NCBI GenBank assembly: GCA_026392465.1 | Contig: JAPLCA010000016.1 | Span: 62,001 to 126,000 of the forward strand | Origin: Propionibacteriales bacterium | Lineage (GTDB): Bacteria > Actinomycetota > Actinomycetes > Propionibacteriales > Nocardioidaceae | Reading direction: 5' to 3' | DNA length: 64,000 nucleotides | Part shown: positions 46,021 to 55,832 of the stretch, piece after piece | Position numbering within the stretch: position 1 is the first letter of the stretch | Layout of the letters: each line of letters begins with the position of its first letter | Program-made: the position numbers and the translations under genes | The notes under the pieces: model-generated | Database searches by the model: none | Seen by the model: only the letters and a program-made list of their open reading frames with translations | Told to the model about the DNA's origin: nothing

Positions 46021-47526
46021 TCAGCAGGTCGCGTCGACGTCGTTCGTCTGGTTCGCCCGCGTCGGGTCCTTGGCCGGGGCGCCCGTCCCGGTCCCGGCCG
46101 AGGCCGAGGCCGAGGCCGACGTGCCGGCCGGGGCCTGCGGCGTGAGGGTCGTGAGCGACGCGGCGAGGATGCCGTCGGTCGCCGGTCGTCCGCCGTGGCC
46201 CTCGGAGGTGGCGATGGCGCGGCTGACGAGCGTGCGGACCTTGTCGTAGTCGGGGTTGCCGGTGTAGATGACCGGCGGCACGAGCGAGACCGACGAGACG
46301 GGCTGCGACTTCGCCTTCAGCGCGAGCTCCATGAAGACGTTGAGGTCGCGCGCCGGGATGTCGGTGTCGAGGAGGGTCTTGCTGGAGTCGGCGATCTTCT
46401 CGACGTTCATGAGCACCTTGCGCGGGCTGAGCTCGCGCAGCATGGCGGTCATGACGCACTTCTGGCGTCCCATCCGCGAGAAGTCGTTGTTCAGCACGCG
46501 GCTGCGGGCGTACCAGAGCGCCTGCTCGCCGTTGAGCTTGCGCCGTCCCGCCTCCACGTACTGCTGCTTCCAGGCGTCGTCGTGGCCGAACATCGGCGTG
46601 CGCTCCTGGACGTCGACCGTGACGCCGCCGACGGCGTCGACGAGCTTGGCGAAGCCGGCCATGTTGACGAGGGCGTAGTAGTTGAGGCGCAGCCCGGTGA
46701 TCTCCTCGACGGCGTCGATCGTCGCCTGGATGCCGGGCGTGCGCTCGCCGACCTTCTTGACGCCGAGCTCCTGCGCGTGGTCCTCGGCCCAGGTGTTGAC
46801 GGCGTTGAGGTAGCACCCCTCGCAGTCGAAGGTCTTCGGGAACTCCTTCTTCATGAACGAGTCCGACGGGAACGGGACGTCCTCGAGGTTGCGGGGCAGG
46901 CCGATGATCACGGTCCGGCCGGTCTTGGCGTCGATGCTGGCGACGTTGAGCGAGTCCGGACGCATGCCGGTGCGGTCGGCGCCGGAGTCCGAGCCCATGA
47001 GCAGCACGTTGTAGCGACCGTCGGCCGGCTTGGACGTGGTGGTGGCCGCGAAGACGGTGTCGATCACGCCGGTGCTGACGCTGACGAGGTGCGCCGCGAA
47101 CACGAGCGCCCCGGCGGTGACCAGGCACAGCGCGCCGTTGAGGCCCGCGACCCACGGGCGGTGGCGACGCGCGAGCCGCAGCGGCTGGCCGAGCCGCCAG
47201 GCGTCGACGATGAGCAGCGCCCAGAAGACGGCGCCGGCGAGCAGCAGGAAGCGCAGCAGGGTCAGCAGGCGGGCGTCGGTCATGAGCCCCATGAGGCTGG
47301 TGCGCGCGAAGAGCGCGAGGAAGAGCAGCACCGCGCCGGCGACGAGGCAGGCGATCCACACGCGCAGCGCCACCCGGCCGAGTCGCTTGTTCCCGGCCGC
47401 CACCTGGGCCGAGCCGGGCACGACGAGGGTCATCAGCGTGAGCGTCAGCGCCCGGCGCAGCTGGATGCGCTCGGAGGCGGTCCGGGTCGTCGAGGTGCGG
47501 GATGAGGTCGGGCGGTCGTCGTGCAT
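46021..47526 (-). CDS. LytR-CpsA-Psr (LCP) ligase, paralogue with four membrane helices
   Basis: The protein has 501 residues. Architecture matches the preceding LCP: four membrane segments (about 25-165), then the LCP domain (VLLMGSDSGADRTGMRPDSL, IGLPRNLEDVPF, ALWYARSRVLNNDFSRMGRQK) and a low-complexity Ala/Ser tail ending in Cys. The two are a tandem duplication that has since diverged. It probably attaches a wall polymer exported by Wzm/Wzt. ATG 47526 faces the third LCP gene across 187 bases. Confidence 0.92.
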   Translation of the reverse strand: MHDDRPTSSRTSTTRTASERIQLRRALTLTLMTLVVPGSAQVAAGNKRLGRVALRVWIACLVAGAVLLFLALFARTSLMGLMTDARLLTLLRFLLLAGAVFWALLIVDAWRLGQPLRLARRHRPWVAGLNGALCLVTAGALVFAAHLVSVSTGVIDTVFAATTTSKPADGRYNVLLMGSDSGADRTGMRPDSLNVASIDAKTGRTVIIGLPRNLEDVPFPSDSFMKKEFPKTFDCEGCYLNAVNTWAEDHAQELGVKKVGERTPGIQATIDAVEEITGLRLNYYALVNMAGFAKLVDAVGGVTVDVQERTPMFGHDDAWKQQYVEAGRRKLNGEQALWYARSRVLNNDFSRMGRQKCVMTAMLRELSPRKVLMNVEKIADSSKTLLDTDIPARDLNVFMELALKAKSQPVSSVSLVPPVIYTGNPDYDKVRTLVSRAIATSEGHGGRPATDGILAASLTTLTPQAPAGTSASASASAGTGTGAPAKDPTRANQTNDVDATC

Positions 47527-47700
47527 GTCGTCCTCGGGGTCGCTGCCAGGGGGAAGAGCAGGGCGAGCAGGTCCCGACGATGGTCACACAAAGTCTCGAC
47601 CTCGAGTCGAGGGCGCGCCGAGCGATCCGTGTTTCCCGACCCGGACCTGCTTTTCCGCTGAGGATCGGCGTGAACACGTCGTGCGCGGTCCCCGCTCGGC

Positions 47701-47713
47701 TAGGTTCTGTGCC
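47701..47713 (+). promoter_or_regulatory. Leaderless -10 box of the third LCP gene
   Basis: TAGGTT (47701-47706) with 7 bases to the ATG at 47714. No clear -35 is visible. Confidence 0.55.
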
Positions 47714-48859
47714 ATGGCACAGGAGCGTCCGGAGGACCGTTACGACTGGCTCTACGGTTCCGACGGCGGACGTGGGGAGCCCGCACCCACGCGACAGCAG
47801 CCCGCCACGTCGAGACGACGGGGTGACGACCTGCCGCCGCCGAACCTGCCGCCGCCGGGCGGCGGGCGCACCGAGCGCGGTCGTGAGCGCTCCGGGGGCG
47901 GCCGACGTCGCGGCAAGGCCCGATGGGTCCTGCTGCTCCTGGTGGCGTGGCTCGCCTTCCTGGTGGGGACGCCGCTGTACGCCTACTCGACGTCCACGAA
48001 GGTGCCGTTCGAGCCCGAGGGCGACCGACCGGGCGAGCAGCCCGGCACGACCTTCCTGCTGGTGGGCTCCGACAGCCGCGCCGGCCTGAGCGCGCAGGAG
48101 CAGCGTGAGCTGGCGACGGGTGGCGACGGCGGCGGACGAGGCCGCACCGACACGATCATGCTGCTGCACACGGGCGCCGGTCCCTCGACGCTCGTCTCGA
48201 TCCCGCGCGACTCGATGGTGCAGGTGCCGGGATACGGCACCACGAAGATCAACGCCGCCTACGCCTACGGCGGTCCGGCCCTGCTGACGCAGACGGTCGA
48301 GCAGAACACCGGCATCCGGGTCGACGACTACGTCGAGATCGGCTTCGGCGGCCTGGTCAAGGTCGTCGACGCGCTCGGCGGCGTGGAGATCTGCCCGAAG
48401 GAGGCGATCAAGGACCGCGACTCCGGGCTGGACGTGAAGGCGGGCTGCCAGGAGGCCGACGGCCGGACCGCCCTCGCGTACTCCCGCAACCGGCACAGCT
48501 ACGCGACGCAGGACATCCAGCGCGTGCAGAGCCAGCGCGAGGTCATCGCGGGCATCGCGCGCAAGGCTGCGTCGCCGTGGACGATCATCAACCCGGTCCG
48601 CTACTGGGGCGTGAACACCGGCGCCGCGTCGGCCGTGCAGATCGGCGAGGGCACCGGCCCGTACGCGCTGCTGAAGTTCGCCCTCGGGCTGCGCTCGGCG
48701 ATGGGCGACGGCGGCCAGAGCTGCACGGTGCCGCTCGCGGACTTCTCGGTGCGCTGGGACCCCGAGCGCAGCAAGCAGCTCTTCGACCTGATCGCCGCCG
48801 ACCGCACGGGCAGCATCGGAAAGCTCTGCACACCCGACGGGCTGCCCCCGAAGAGCTGA
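47714..48859 (+). CDS. LytR-CpsA-Psr (LCP) ligase, classical single-pass form
   Basis: The protein has 381 residues: a disordered Pro/Arg-rich cytoplasmic N-terminus (1-75), one membrane helix (about 78-98) and an LCP domain (FLLVGSDSRAG, RTDTIMLLH, VSIPRDSMVQVPG, ALAYSRNRH). It corresponds to Rv3267. It has catalytic Asp/Arg residues and would link lipid-carried polymers to peptidoglycan. It differs from the two neighbouring LCPs in having a single membrane helix and no tail. Confidence 0.93.
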   Translation: MAQERPEDRYDWLYGSDGGRGEPAPTRQQPATSRRRGDDLPPPNLPPPGGGRTERGRERSGGGRRRGKARWVLLLLVAWLAFLVGTPLYAYSTSTKVPFEPEGDRPGEQPGTTFLLVGSDSRAGLSAQEQRELATGGDGGGRGRTDTIMLLHTGAGPSTLVSIPRDSMVQVPGYGTTKINAAYAYGGPALLTQTVEQNTGIRVDDYVEIGFGGLVKVVDALGGVEICPKEAIKDRDSGLDVKAGCQEADGRTALAYSRNRHSYATQDIQRVQSQREVIAGIARKAASPWTIINPVRYWGVNTGAASAVQIGEGTGPYALLKFALGLRSAMGDGGQSCTVPLADFSVRWDPERSKQLFDLIAADRTGSIGKLCTPDGLPPKS

Positions 48860-48884
48860 CGGAGCGGTCTGGGCGAGCGGCGTC

Positions 48885-49448
48885 TCAGACCTGTCGGCCC
48901 ACCGTGCGATAGGTGCGGTCGTGGTAGACGAGCGGCTCGCCGACGGGCCCGAGCCGTACGTCGCGCACCTCGGCGACGACGACCACGGCCTCCCCCACGG
49001 GGACGGTCGTGATCGGGACGCAGCGCAGCGACGCGACGGCACCCGGCAGCGTCGTCCCCTGCTCGTCGACCACCCAGCCCTGCTCCGGGGTGAAGCGCTC
49101 CCCTGCCGACCTGCCGTAGGCGTCGGCGACGTCGACCAGGTCGGCGGGCAGCAGGTGCACGTCGAGCGCGTCGGCCGCGACGACCACCTGGGCGGTCCGG
49201 CTGCTGGTGAGCACCGAGAACGAGAGGGCCGGTGGGTGGGCGGACACCGAGGCCACGCTCGAGGCCGTGAGCCCGACCGGGCCGTCCGGTCCGAGCGCCG
49301 TGACGACGGCGACACCCGTCGCGTGCCGTCGGAACGCGGCCTTCAACAGCTCGGCACGACCGTCGCCGTCGGCGCCTCCCGAGCCTGGACGGTCGTCGGC
49401 GGCGTCCGGGCGTCGTGCTGCGTCTCGTGTGTCCACGCCCTCGACCAT
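48885..49448 (-). CDS. Flavin reductase-like (FMN-binding split barrel) protein
   Basis: The protein has 187 residues. After a disordered 30-residue start, the flavin reductase domain (about 35-185) shows FRRHATGVAVVTALGPDGPVGLTASSVASVS and HDRTYRTVG. Such proteins supply reduced flavin to monooxygenases; the partner is not adjacent. ATG 49448 lies three bases from a perfect 9-bp inverted repeat that may be an operator. Confidence 0.88.
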   Translation of the reverse strand: MVEGVDTRDAARRPDAADDRPGSGGADGDGRAELLKAAFRRHATGVAVVTALGPDGPVGLTASSVASVSAHPPALSFSVLTSSRTAQVVVAADALDVHLLPADLVDVADAYGRSAGERFTPEQGWVVDEQGTTLPGAVASLRCVPITTVPVGEAVVVVAEVRDVRLGPVGEPLVYHDRTYRTVGRQV

Positions 49449-49450
49449 AG

Positions 49451-49472
49451 GACCTCGAGCGCACTCGAGGTC
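49451..49472. promoter_or_regulatory. Perfect inverted repeat before the flavin reductase gene
   Basis: GACCTCGAG, 4-base spacer, CTCGAGGTC. It is placed at -3 to -24 of the start codon and 35 bases after the stop of the upstream acyl-CoA dehydrogenase. It could be an operator or the dehydrogenase terminator. Confidence 0.5.
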
Positions 49473-49506
49473 AACCCACGACGAGCCGCCGCGTCCCGGC
49501 CGTCGG

Positions 49507-50667
49507 TCAGAGGGTCGACTGCACGCCCGCGAGGAGCTGGCGGGCCATGACGATGCGCTGGACCTGGTTCGTGCCCTCGTAGATCTGGGTGATCTTCGCG
49601 TCGCGCATCATCCGCTCGACGGGGTAGTCGCGGGTGTACCCGTAGCCGCCGAGCAGTTGGACGGCGTCGAGCGTCACCTGCATGGCGGTGTCGGACGCGA
49701 ACGCCTTGGCAGCCGCACCGAAGAACGTCAGGTCGTCGTCGCCGCGCTCGGAGCGGCCCGCGGCGGCGTACGTGAGCTGACGGGCGGCCTCGACCTTCAT
49801 GCCCATGTCGGCGAGCATGAACTGCACGCCCTGGAAGTCGCTGATCGGCTTGCCGAACTGCTGGCGCTCCTGCACGTAGCCGAGCGCGTAGTCGAGGGCG
49901 CCCTGCGCGACGCCGACCGCCTGCGCGGCGATCGTGACGCGGGTGTGGTCGAGCGTCTGCATCGCGAGCGCGAAGCCCTGCCCGACGTCGCCGATGATGC
50001 GGTCCTCGGGGATGCGCACGGAGTCGAGGTAGACCTCGCGGGTGGGCGAGCCCTTGATGCCGAGCTTCCTCTCGGGCGCACCGAAGGAGACGCCCTCGTC
50101 GGTCGCCTCGACGACGAACGCGGTGATGCCCTTGCTGCGCCTCGCCGGGTCGACCTGCGCGAGGACCGTGTAGAAGGCCGACTCGCCGGCGTTGCTGATC
50201 CAGCGCTTGGTGCCGTCGAGCACCCAGTGGTCGCCGTCGCGGACGGCCCGGGTCTTCTGGTTGGCGGCGTCGGAGCCCGCGTCGGGCTCGGACAGGCAGT
50301 AGCTGAAGCCCTCCCCCGCGGCGAGCCGCGACAGGTAGTTCTTCTTGAGGGTCTCGTCGCCGCCGAGGATGACCGGCAGCGAGCCGAGCTTGTTCACGGC
50401 GGGGATCAGCGAGCTCGACACGCAGACCCGCGCGACCTCCTCGATGACGAGGACCGTGGCGAGGGCGTCGGCGCCGGCTCCCCCGTACTCCTCGGGCACG
50501 TGGGGGGCGTGGAAGTCCGCGGCGACGAGCGCCTCGTGGGCCTCGCGCGGGTAGCGGGCCTCCTCGTCGACCTGCGCGGCGTACGGCGCGACCTTCGCCT
50601 CGGCGACGGCGCGGACGGCCTCGCGGATGGCCTGGTGCTCCTCTGACAGCACGAACATGTCGGTCAC
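49507..50667 (-). CDS. fadE25: Acyl-CoA dehydrogenase, FadE25-like
   Basis: The protein has 386 residues. The FAD-dependent family fold is complete: [10 protein letters not shown] and WISNAG FAD motifs, substrate loop and the C-terminal [23 protein letters not shown] region with catalytic Glu in IYEGTNQ. It oxidises acyl-CoA to enoyl-CoA, feeding electrons to ETF. The position near purEK and accD5 matches Rv3274c (fadE25). GTG 50667 or ATG 50658 starts the protein. Confidence 0.93.
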   Translation of the reverse strand: MTDMFVLSEEHQAIREAVRAVAEAKVAPYAAQVDEEARYPREAHEALVAADFHAPHVPEEYGGAGADALATVLVIEEVARVCVSSSLIPAVNKLGSLPVILGGDETLKKNYLSRLAAGEGFSYCLSEPDAGSDAANQKTRAVRDGDHWVLDGTKRWISNAGESAFYTVLAQVDPARRSKGITAFVVEATDEGVSFGAPERKLGIKGSPTREVYLDSVRIPEDRIIGDVGQGFALAMQTLDHTRVTIAAQAVGVAQGALDYALGYVQERQQFGKPISDFQGVQFMLADMGMKVEAARQLTYAAAGRSERGDDDLTFFGAAAKAFASDTAMQVTLDAVQLLGGYGYTRDYPVERMMRDAKITQIYEGTNQVQRIVMARQLLAGVQSTL

Positions 50668-50789
50668 GGCTACGGCTCCGAATCCCTGGGTGAGACAACG
50701 CTCATGTTTAGTTGGACGACCTAGTAATCGTACGTCGCGACGCCACGACTCGGGCTGCCGGGTCCCGTGGGGTCGCCCACACTGGTGCC

Positions 50790-51380
50790 GTGACGACCCA
50801 GCGCTTCGACGGACACATCACCGGCCTCGGCACCGCGAGCGGCACACGCGTCGTGGTTGGCATCTGGGACCGCAGCCCGTACGGCGCCTTCGCCGACGCG
50901 ATGGTGGAGCGGCCCGACGGCCACCGCGTCCTGCTCGCGCCGGACGAGCGGATCGCCGGCCTCGTCTCGGCGACCTACACGTTCGACGACGTCCGGGTCG
51001 TGCCCGTCGCGGTCGACGGCTGGGGCGTCCTGGCCGGTCCGCTGGAGGCGCACTGGGTCCCCGGCGCGCGCGCCCCGATCGGCTGGCTCCTGCAGGCCGT
51101 GCCCGGGCCGCTCGGACGGCTCGAGGCGTGGGCCCGGTTCTGCGACCCGATCGCGCGGCGGGTCATGCCGGGCGTGCGCACCCACGGCACCGCGGGCCAC
51201 GGCCGGACGGAGTGGTACGCCGCGGCGGACGCGTGGCGCGTCGCGGCCGCGACCATCAGCTGGGACGGCGAGGACCTCGGCCCGCTCGCCCCCGTCGACC
51301 CGCCCGTCCGCTTCGGCTTCGGCTCGGCACCCCGCACGCCCACCCTCACCCGCGTCACGTCCTTCATCCGCGACCACTGA
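50790..51380 (+). CDS. Hypothetical protein, beta-rich, Trp-containing
   Basis: The protein has 196 residues (GTG 50790; [32 protein letters not shown]). It is unrecognised. It is beta-rich with conserved-looking Trp and Arg positions and no signal peptide or membrane helix. It lies divergent from fadE25 and 51 bases before a PPOX-type flavoprotein on the same strand. No catalytic motif is visible. Confidence 0.65.
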   Translation: MTTQRFDGHITGLGTASGTRVVVGIWDRSPYGAFADAMVERPDGHRVLLAPDERIAGLVSATYTFDDVRVVPVAVDGWGVLAGPLEAHWVPGARAPIGWLLQAVPGPLGRLEAWARFCDPIARRVMPGVRTHGTAGHGRTEWYAAADAWRVAAATISWDGEDLGPLAPVDPPVRFGFGSAPRTPTLTRVTSFIRDH

Positions 51381-51418
51381 GTCGCGTCGACCGCCTCCCC
51401 GCGGGCCGCACGGCGTCC

Positions 51419-51431
51419 TAGGGTGACCGAC
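51419..51431 (+). promoter_or_regulatory. Leaderless -10 box of the PPOX-type gene
   Basis: TAGGGT (51419-51424) is followed by 7 bases to ATG 51432. This decides the start in favour of ATG 51432 over GTG 51423, which lies inside the box. Confidence 0.6.
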
Positions 51432-52061
51432 ATGGGACGCATCCACGACCTCGACGAGCTGCGCGCCGTCCTCGGCGCACCGATGCCGCGCGCGGCGTCG
51501 AAGGACCGCGACCGCCTGCACCCTGAGCACGTCGCCTGGCTCGACGCGTCGCCGTTCTGCCTGCTCGCGACCTCGGGCGCCGACGGCACGTGCGACGTCT
51601 CGCCGAAGGGCGACCCCGCCGGGTCCCTGGTGCACGTCGTCGACGAGCACACGCTGGCGATCGCGGAACGGCCCGGGAACCGCCGGGCCGACGGGTACGC
51701 GAACGTGCTCACGAACCCGCACGTCGGGCTGCTGTCGGTCGTGCCCGGACGCGGCGACACGCTGCGCGTCAACGGCACCGCCCGACTGCTGCGCACCGAC
51801 GACGACCCGCCGGCGTACGTCGACGCCCTCGTCGTGCGCGGGCACCGGCCGGTGCTGGTGTGCGAGGTCAGCGTCGAGCAGGTGTTCTTCCACTGCTCCA
51901 AGGCGTTCCTGCGCTCCCACCTCTGGGAGCCCGACACCTGGCACCCCGACGCCGTCCCCTCGCGATCGGAGATCGCGCACGCGCTCGAGCGCTCGGACCA
52001 GACGCTCGAGGAGGTCCGCGCCTACTACGAGGGCCCCGGCTACCAGGCGCAGCTCTACTGA
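51432..52061 (+). CDS. PPOX-type FMN flavoprotein, MSMEG_1061 family
   Basis: The protein has 209 residues. It belongs to the pyridoxamine 5'-phosphate oxidase-like split barrel: CLLATSGADGTCDVSPKGDPAG (FMN contact), IAERPGNRRADGYANVLTNP and FFHCSKAFLRSHLW. The family includes F420- or FMN-using oxidoreductases; the substrate is unknown. Start ATG 51432 is set by the leaderless -10. It lies 165 bases before mqo on the same strand. Confidence 0.88.
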   Translation: MGRIHDLDELRAVLGAPMPRAASKDRDRLHPEHVAWLDASPFCLLATSGADGTCDVSPKGDPAGSLVHVVDEHTLAIAERPGNRRADGYANVLTNPHVGLLSVVPGRGDTLRVNGTARLLRTDDDPPAYVDALVVRGHRPVLVCEVSVEQVFFHCSKAFLRSHLWEPDTWHPDAVPSRSEIAHALERSDQTLEEVRAYYEGPGYQAQLY

Positions 52062-52226
52062 TGTCCGCGCCGCACCACCCGACACGGCCGGCGCGACGAA
52101 GATCACACCCGATCCCGACCATGTCACACCATTTCGACTCGCCCCGTACCCCCGGTACGAGAGACCCTGGAAGGCGCAGCAGACGTCGACCACGTCGGTG
52201 CCCCGGTGACCCCAGGAGACCTTGCG

Positions 52227-53744
52227 TTGAACTCGCCCACCCCCGCCACCCGCCCGTCCGCCACCCCTGAGCGCATCACGACCGACGTGCTCCTCGTGGG
52301 CGCCGGGATCATGAGCGCCACGCTCGGCTCGCTGCTGAAGTCGCTGCAGCCCGACTGGTCGATGACGCTGCTGGAGCGGCTGGACCAGCCCGGCCTGGAG
52401 AGCTCCGGCCCGTGGAACAACGCCGGCACCGGCCACTCCGCGCTCTGCGAGCTCAACTACACGCCGCAGACCGCCGACGGCGGCGTCGACGTCTCGAAGG
52501 CCGTCACGGTCAACGAGCAGTTTCAGCTCTCGCGCCAGTTCTGGGCGCACGGGGTCGACAACGGACTGCTGAAGGACCCGTCGTCGTTCATCAACCCCGT
52601 CCCGCACGTCAGCTTCGTGCGCGGCACGGAGAACGTCGACTACCTGCGCAAGCGCTACGACGCGCTCGCCGGCCACCCGCTCTTCGCGGGCCTGGAGTGG
52701 GTGCACGACCACGACGAGTTCGCCCGCCGCCTCCCGCTCATGGCCGAGGGTCGCGACCCGTCCGAGGACGTCGCGGTCAGCTGGACCGACCACGGGACCG
52801 ACGTCGACTTCGGCTCGCTCACCGCGCAGCTGCTCGGCAACCTGACGAGCCAGGGCGCGGACATCCGGTACCGCCACCAGGTCAAGGGCCTCAAGCGCGA
52901 CACCGACGGCACCTGGCGCGTCAAGGTCAAGGACCTCGACGACGGCCGCACGATCTGGATCTCGGCGAAGTTCGTCTTCGTCGGCGCGGGCGGTGGCGCG
53001 ATCCAGCTCCTGCAGAAGGCGGGCATCGAGGAGATCAAGGGCTTCGCCGGCTTCCCGGTGAGCGGGGAGTTCATCCGCTGCCTCGACGAGACGGTCACCG
53101 CGAAGCACGAGGCGAAGGTCTACGGCATGGCCGCAGTCGGCGCGCCGCCGATGTCGGTGCCGCACCTCGACACGCGCGTCATCGGCGGGCAGCGCTCGCT
53201 GCTGTTCGGCCCCTACGCCGGCTGGACGCCGAAGTTCCTCAAGGAGGGCTCGTTCACCGACCTGCCGCTGTCGGTGCGCCCGCACAACCTCATGCCCATG
53301 GCCGCCGTCGGCGTGACGTCGTGGGGCCTCATCAAGTACCTGGTGCTCGAGCTGGCGAAGTCGCGTGGCCGCAAGGTCCAGGACCTGCAGGTCTTCGCCC
53401 CCCTCGCCGAGGAGGGCGACTGGGAGCTGATCACGGCCGGCCAGCGCGTCCAGGTGGTGCGCAAGAAGGGTCGCTTCGGCGGCTCGCTCGAGTTCGGCAC
53501 CACCGTCGTCAACGCCTCCGACGGCACCATCGCGGGCCTGCTGGGCGCCTCCCCCGGCGCGTCGACCGCCGTCGCAGCCATGCTCGACGTCCTGGAGCGC
53601 TGCTTCCCCGGGCAGATCGACGCCTGGCGGCCGCAGCTCAAGGAGATCGTGCCGTCCTACGGGGTCTCGCTCGGCGACAACCCGACGCTGTACTCGGACC
53701 TGAAGACCTGGACCGACCGCTCGCTGGGCCTCACCCCCGCCTGA
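52227..53744 (+). CDS. mqo: Malate:quinone oxidoreductase
   Basis: The protein has 505 residues. The FAD-dependent peripheral membrane enzyme oxidises malate to oxaloacetate and reduces menaquinone. FAD loop [34 protein letters not shown] and the C-terminal [17 protein letters not shown] are typical. TTG 52227 is chosen because AGGAG ends eight bases before it; GTG 52206 would add seven residues without a better site. A long perfect hairpin follows the stop. Confidence 0.95.
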   Translation: MNSPTPATRPSATPERITTDVLLVGAGIMSATLGSLLKSLQPDWSMTLLERLDQPGLESSGPWNNAGTGHSALCELNYTPQTADGGVDVSKAVTVNEQFQLSRQFWAHGVDNGLLKDPSSFINPVPHVSFVRGTENVDYLRKRYDALAGHPLFAGLEWVHDHDEFARRLPLMAEGRDPSEDVAVSWTDHGTDVDFGSLTAQLLGNLTSQGADIRYRHQVKGLKRDTDGTWRVKVKDLDDGRTIWISAKFVFVGAGGGAIQLLQKAGIEEIKGFAGFPVSGEFIRCLDETVTAKHEAKVYGMAAVGAPPMSVPHLDTRVIGGQRSLLFGPYAGWTPKFLKEGSFTDLPLSVRPHNLMPMAAVGVTSWGLIKYLVLELAKSRGRKVQDLQVFAPLAEEGDWELITAGQRVQVVRKKGRFGGSLEFGTTVVNASDGTIAGLLGASPGASTAVAAMLDVLERCFPGQIDAWRPQLKEIVPSYGVSLGDNPTLYSDLKTWTDRSLGLTPA

Positions 53745-53756
53745 CCGCGCCTCGCA

Positions 53757-53829
53757 GTCCCCACGTTTCGGTACGTCATCGCCCGTTCCGCCGCACGGAA
53801 CGGGCGATGACGTACCGAAACGTGGGGAC
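53757..53829. terminator. 73-nt hairpin with perfect 34-bp arms between mqo and purE
   Basis: Left arm 53757-53790 and right arm 53796-53829 are exact reverse complements over 34 bases, separated by CCGCA. The convergent mqo and purE stops flank it, so it can end both. The length and perfection exceed an ordinary terminator. Confidence 0.85.
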
Positions 53830-53834
53830 GACGA

Positions 53835-54329
53835 CTAGCGGTCGCGGATGGCGGCGCCCTTGGCGCGGGCCGCCTCGGCGAGCGCGTCCTGGAAGTCGAG
53901 CACGCGCTGCGTGAGCTCGGGGTCGCCGACCGCGAGGATGCGTGCGGCGAGCAGGCCGGCGTTGCGGGCGTTGCCGATGGACACGGTCGCCACGGGCACG
54001 CCGGCGGGCATCTGGACGATCGACAGCAGCGAGTCCATGCCGTCGAGGTACTTCAGGGGGACGGGCACGCCGATGACGGGCAGCGGCGTGACGGCGGCCA
54101 GCATGCCGGGCAGGTGCGCGGCGCCGCCGGCACCGGCCACGATCACCTCGAGACCGCGGGTGTGGGCGTCGCGCCCGTAGGCCAGCATCTCGTCGGGCAT
54201 GCGGTGCGCCGAGACGACGTCGGCCTCGTAGGCGATCCCCATCTCCTGACAGGCGAGGGCCGCGGCCTCCATGACCGGCCAGTCCGAGTCCGACCCCATG
54301 ACGATGCCCACGCGGGGCTGAGCGCTCAT
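53835..54329 (-). CDS. purE: N5-carboxyaminoimidazole ribonucleotide mutase
   Basis: The 164-residue class I PurE converts N5-CAIR to CAIR in purine synthesis. [28 protein letters not shown] (catalytic His in SAHR) and [14 protein letters not shown] are intact. It is paired with purK upstream but separated by a 326-base structured gap rather than overlapping, so the two may be separately controlled or RNA-processed. Confidence 0.96.
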   Translation of the reverse strand: MSAQPRVGIVMGSDSDWPVMEAAALACQEMGIAYEADVVSAHRMPDEMLAYGRDAHTRGLEVIVAGAGGAAHLPGMLAAVTPLPVIGVPVPLKYLDGMDSLLSIVQMPAGVPVATVSIGNARNAGLLAARILAVGDPELTQRVLDFQDALAEAARAKGAAIRDR

Positions 54330-54655
54330 GCCGCCGACCCTACCGCCGGGCCTCCTCCCTCCGGGATCGTGCCGTGCTGCTGCGCTGCCCCGGCCTGCGC
54401 TGGGGTGGCCTCCGAAGACGCGAACGCAGCATCGTGCATGCCTGTGGGGGTGGGGAGACGGATCCTTCTGCGTTCGTGTCGTCAGGGCAACGCGAACGCC
54501 GAGACATCTGCACCGACAGCGCGCTATCGGTGGATCTGCAAACGCAGAACCTTGCCCTCAGAACACGCGAAGGAAGAATCGTGCGTCGAGGGCGGGCTCG
54601 GGCCAGACCCCGAGACCCCGGAAGATGGAGACGTCACCGCCCGAAGGCGGGGAGC
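54330..54655. other. Structured purE-purK intergenic region with nested inverted repeats
   Basis: No gene is visible in these 326 bases. A long imperfect stem runs from TCCTTC (54463) to GAAGGA (54574) with inner matches CAGGGCAA/TTGCCCT and CACCGACAGCG/CGCTATCGGTG. A second pair CGAACGCAG (54421-54429) / CTGCGTTCG (54468-54476) overlaps it and would compete. A 25-base box at 54526-54550 is also present at 60851-60875. The region could be a dispersed REP-like repeat, a terminator of purK, or a structured RNA. Confidence 0.55.
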
Positions 54656-55801
54656 TCAGCCGTCCTGGAGGAGGTCGCCGGCGCGGCGGGCGTCGGCAAG
54701 GACGGTGTCGAGGTCGTCGCCGGTGACGGTGACGTGCCCGACCTTGCGTCCGGGCTTCACGCCCTTGCCGTAGAGGTGCACCTTGGCGTGCGGGACGGCG
54801 GCGAGCACGACGGCCTGCTGGGCCTCGAGGTCCTGCACGGCGCCGCCGAGCACGTTGACCATGACGGTCCAGGCGTGGTGCGGCGTCGTGGGGCCGAGGG
54901 GCAGGTCGAGCACGGCGCGCAGGTGGTTCTCGAACTGGCTCGTGGCGGCGCCGTCGATGCTCCAGTGGCCGGTGTTGTGCGGACGCATCGCCAGCTCGTT
55001 GACGAGCACGCGTCCGTCGGCGGTCTCGAACAGCTCGACGGCGAGCATGCCGGTGACGCCGAGCTCGGTGGCGACCCGGACGGCGACGTCGGTGGCCTCC
55101 TGCGCGAGCGCGGGGTCGAGGTCGGGCGCGGGCGCGACGACCTCCTTGCAGATCCCGTCGACCTGGGTCGACTGCACGACCGGGTAGGCGACGACCTCGC
55201 CCGAGGGGGTGCGGGCGACCTGGGCGCTGAGCTCGCGGCGGAAGTCGACGAGCTCCTCGGCGATGATCTCGCGCCCCTCGGCGAGGGCGGTGGCCAGGAC
55301 CTCGGACGCCTCGTCGGCGCTGCGCACCACCCACACGCCCTTGCCGTCGTAGCCGCCGCGGGTGGTCTTGAGCACGGCCGGGTAGCCGAAGTCCTCGAGC
55401 TCCTCGAGCGCCTCCTCGACGTCGCGGGGCAGGAGCAGGAAGAGCGGGCAGGGCAGCCCGAGGACGCTGAGCCGCACCCGCATCTCACCCTTGTCCTGGG
55501 CGTAGAGCAGGGCGTCGGGCCCGGGCCGCGGCGCGTGGCCCTCGGCCTCGAGCGCCCGCAGGTGCTCCGGCGGGACGTGCTCGTGGTCGAAGGTGACGAC
55601 CGGGCTGCCGGCGCAGACGGCGCGCAGGTCGTCGAGGTCGGTGTGGTCGCCGACGAGGTGGTCGGGGACGACCTGGGCTGCGGAGACGTCGGGGCCCTCG
55701 GCCAGCAGCCGGATCCGCAGGCCCAGCGCGACGGCCGGGACCTGCATCATGCGGGCGAGCTGGCCGCCCCCGACGACGGCGAGGTGCGGTGTCAGCGGCA
55801 T
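54656..55801 (-). CDS. purK: N5-carboxyaminoimidazole ribonucleotide synthase
   Basis: The 381-residue ATP-grasp enzyme makes N5-CAIR from AIR, ATP and bicarbonate. VVGGGQLARM at the start, KTTRGGYDGKGVWV (ATP loop), and NELAMRPHNTGHWSIDGA (substrate/metal site) are intact. The ATG 55801 follows TATCCT by six bases, so its mRNA is probably leaderless. It precedes purE on the same strand. Confidence 0.96.
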   Translation of the reverse strand: MPLTPHLAVVGGGQLARMMQVPAVALGLRIRLLAEGPDVSAAQVVPDHLVGDHTDLDDLRAVCAGSPVVTFDHEHVPPEHLRALEAEGHAPRPGPDALLYAQDKGEMRVRLSVLGLPCPLFLLLPRDVEEALEELEDFGYPAVLKTTRGGYDGKGVWVVRSADEASEVLATALAEGREIIAEELVDFRRELSAQVARTPSGEVVAYPVVQSTQVDGICKEVVAPAPDLDPALAQEATDVAVRVATELGVTGMLAVELFETADGRVLVNELAMRPHNTGHWSIDGAATSQFENHLRAVLDLPLGPTTPHHAWTVMVNVLGGAVQDLEAQQAVVLAAVPHAKVHLYGKGVKPGRKVGHVTVTGDDLDTVLADARRAGDLLQDG

Positions 55802-55813
55802 GCTCGCAGGATA
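55802..55813 (-). promoter_or_regulatory. Leaderless -10 box of purK
   Basis: Minus-strand TATCCT (55813-55808), six bases before the ATG at 55801. Confidence 0.55.
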
Positions 55814-55832
55814 TCGACCGCCACGGGCGGTG

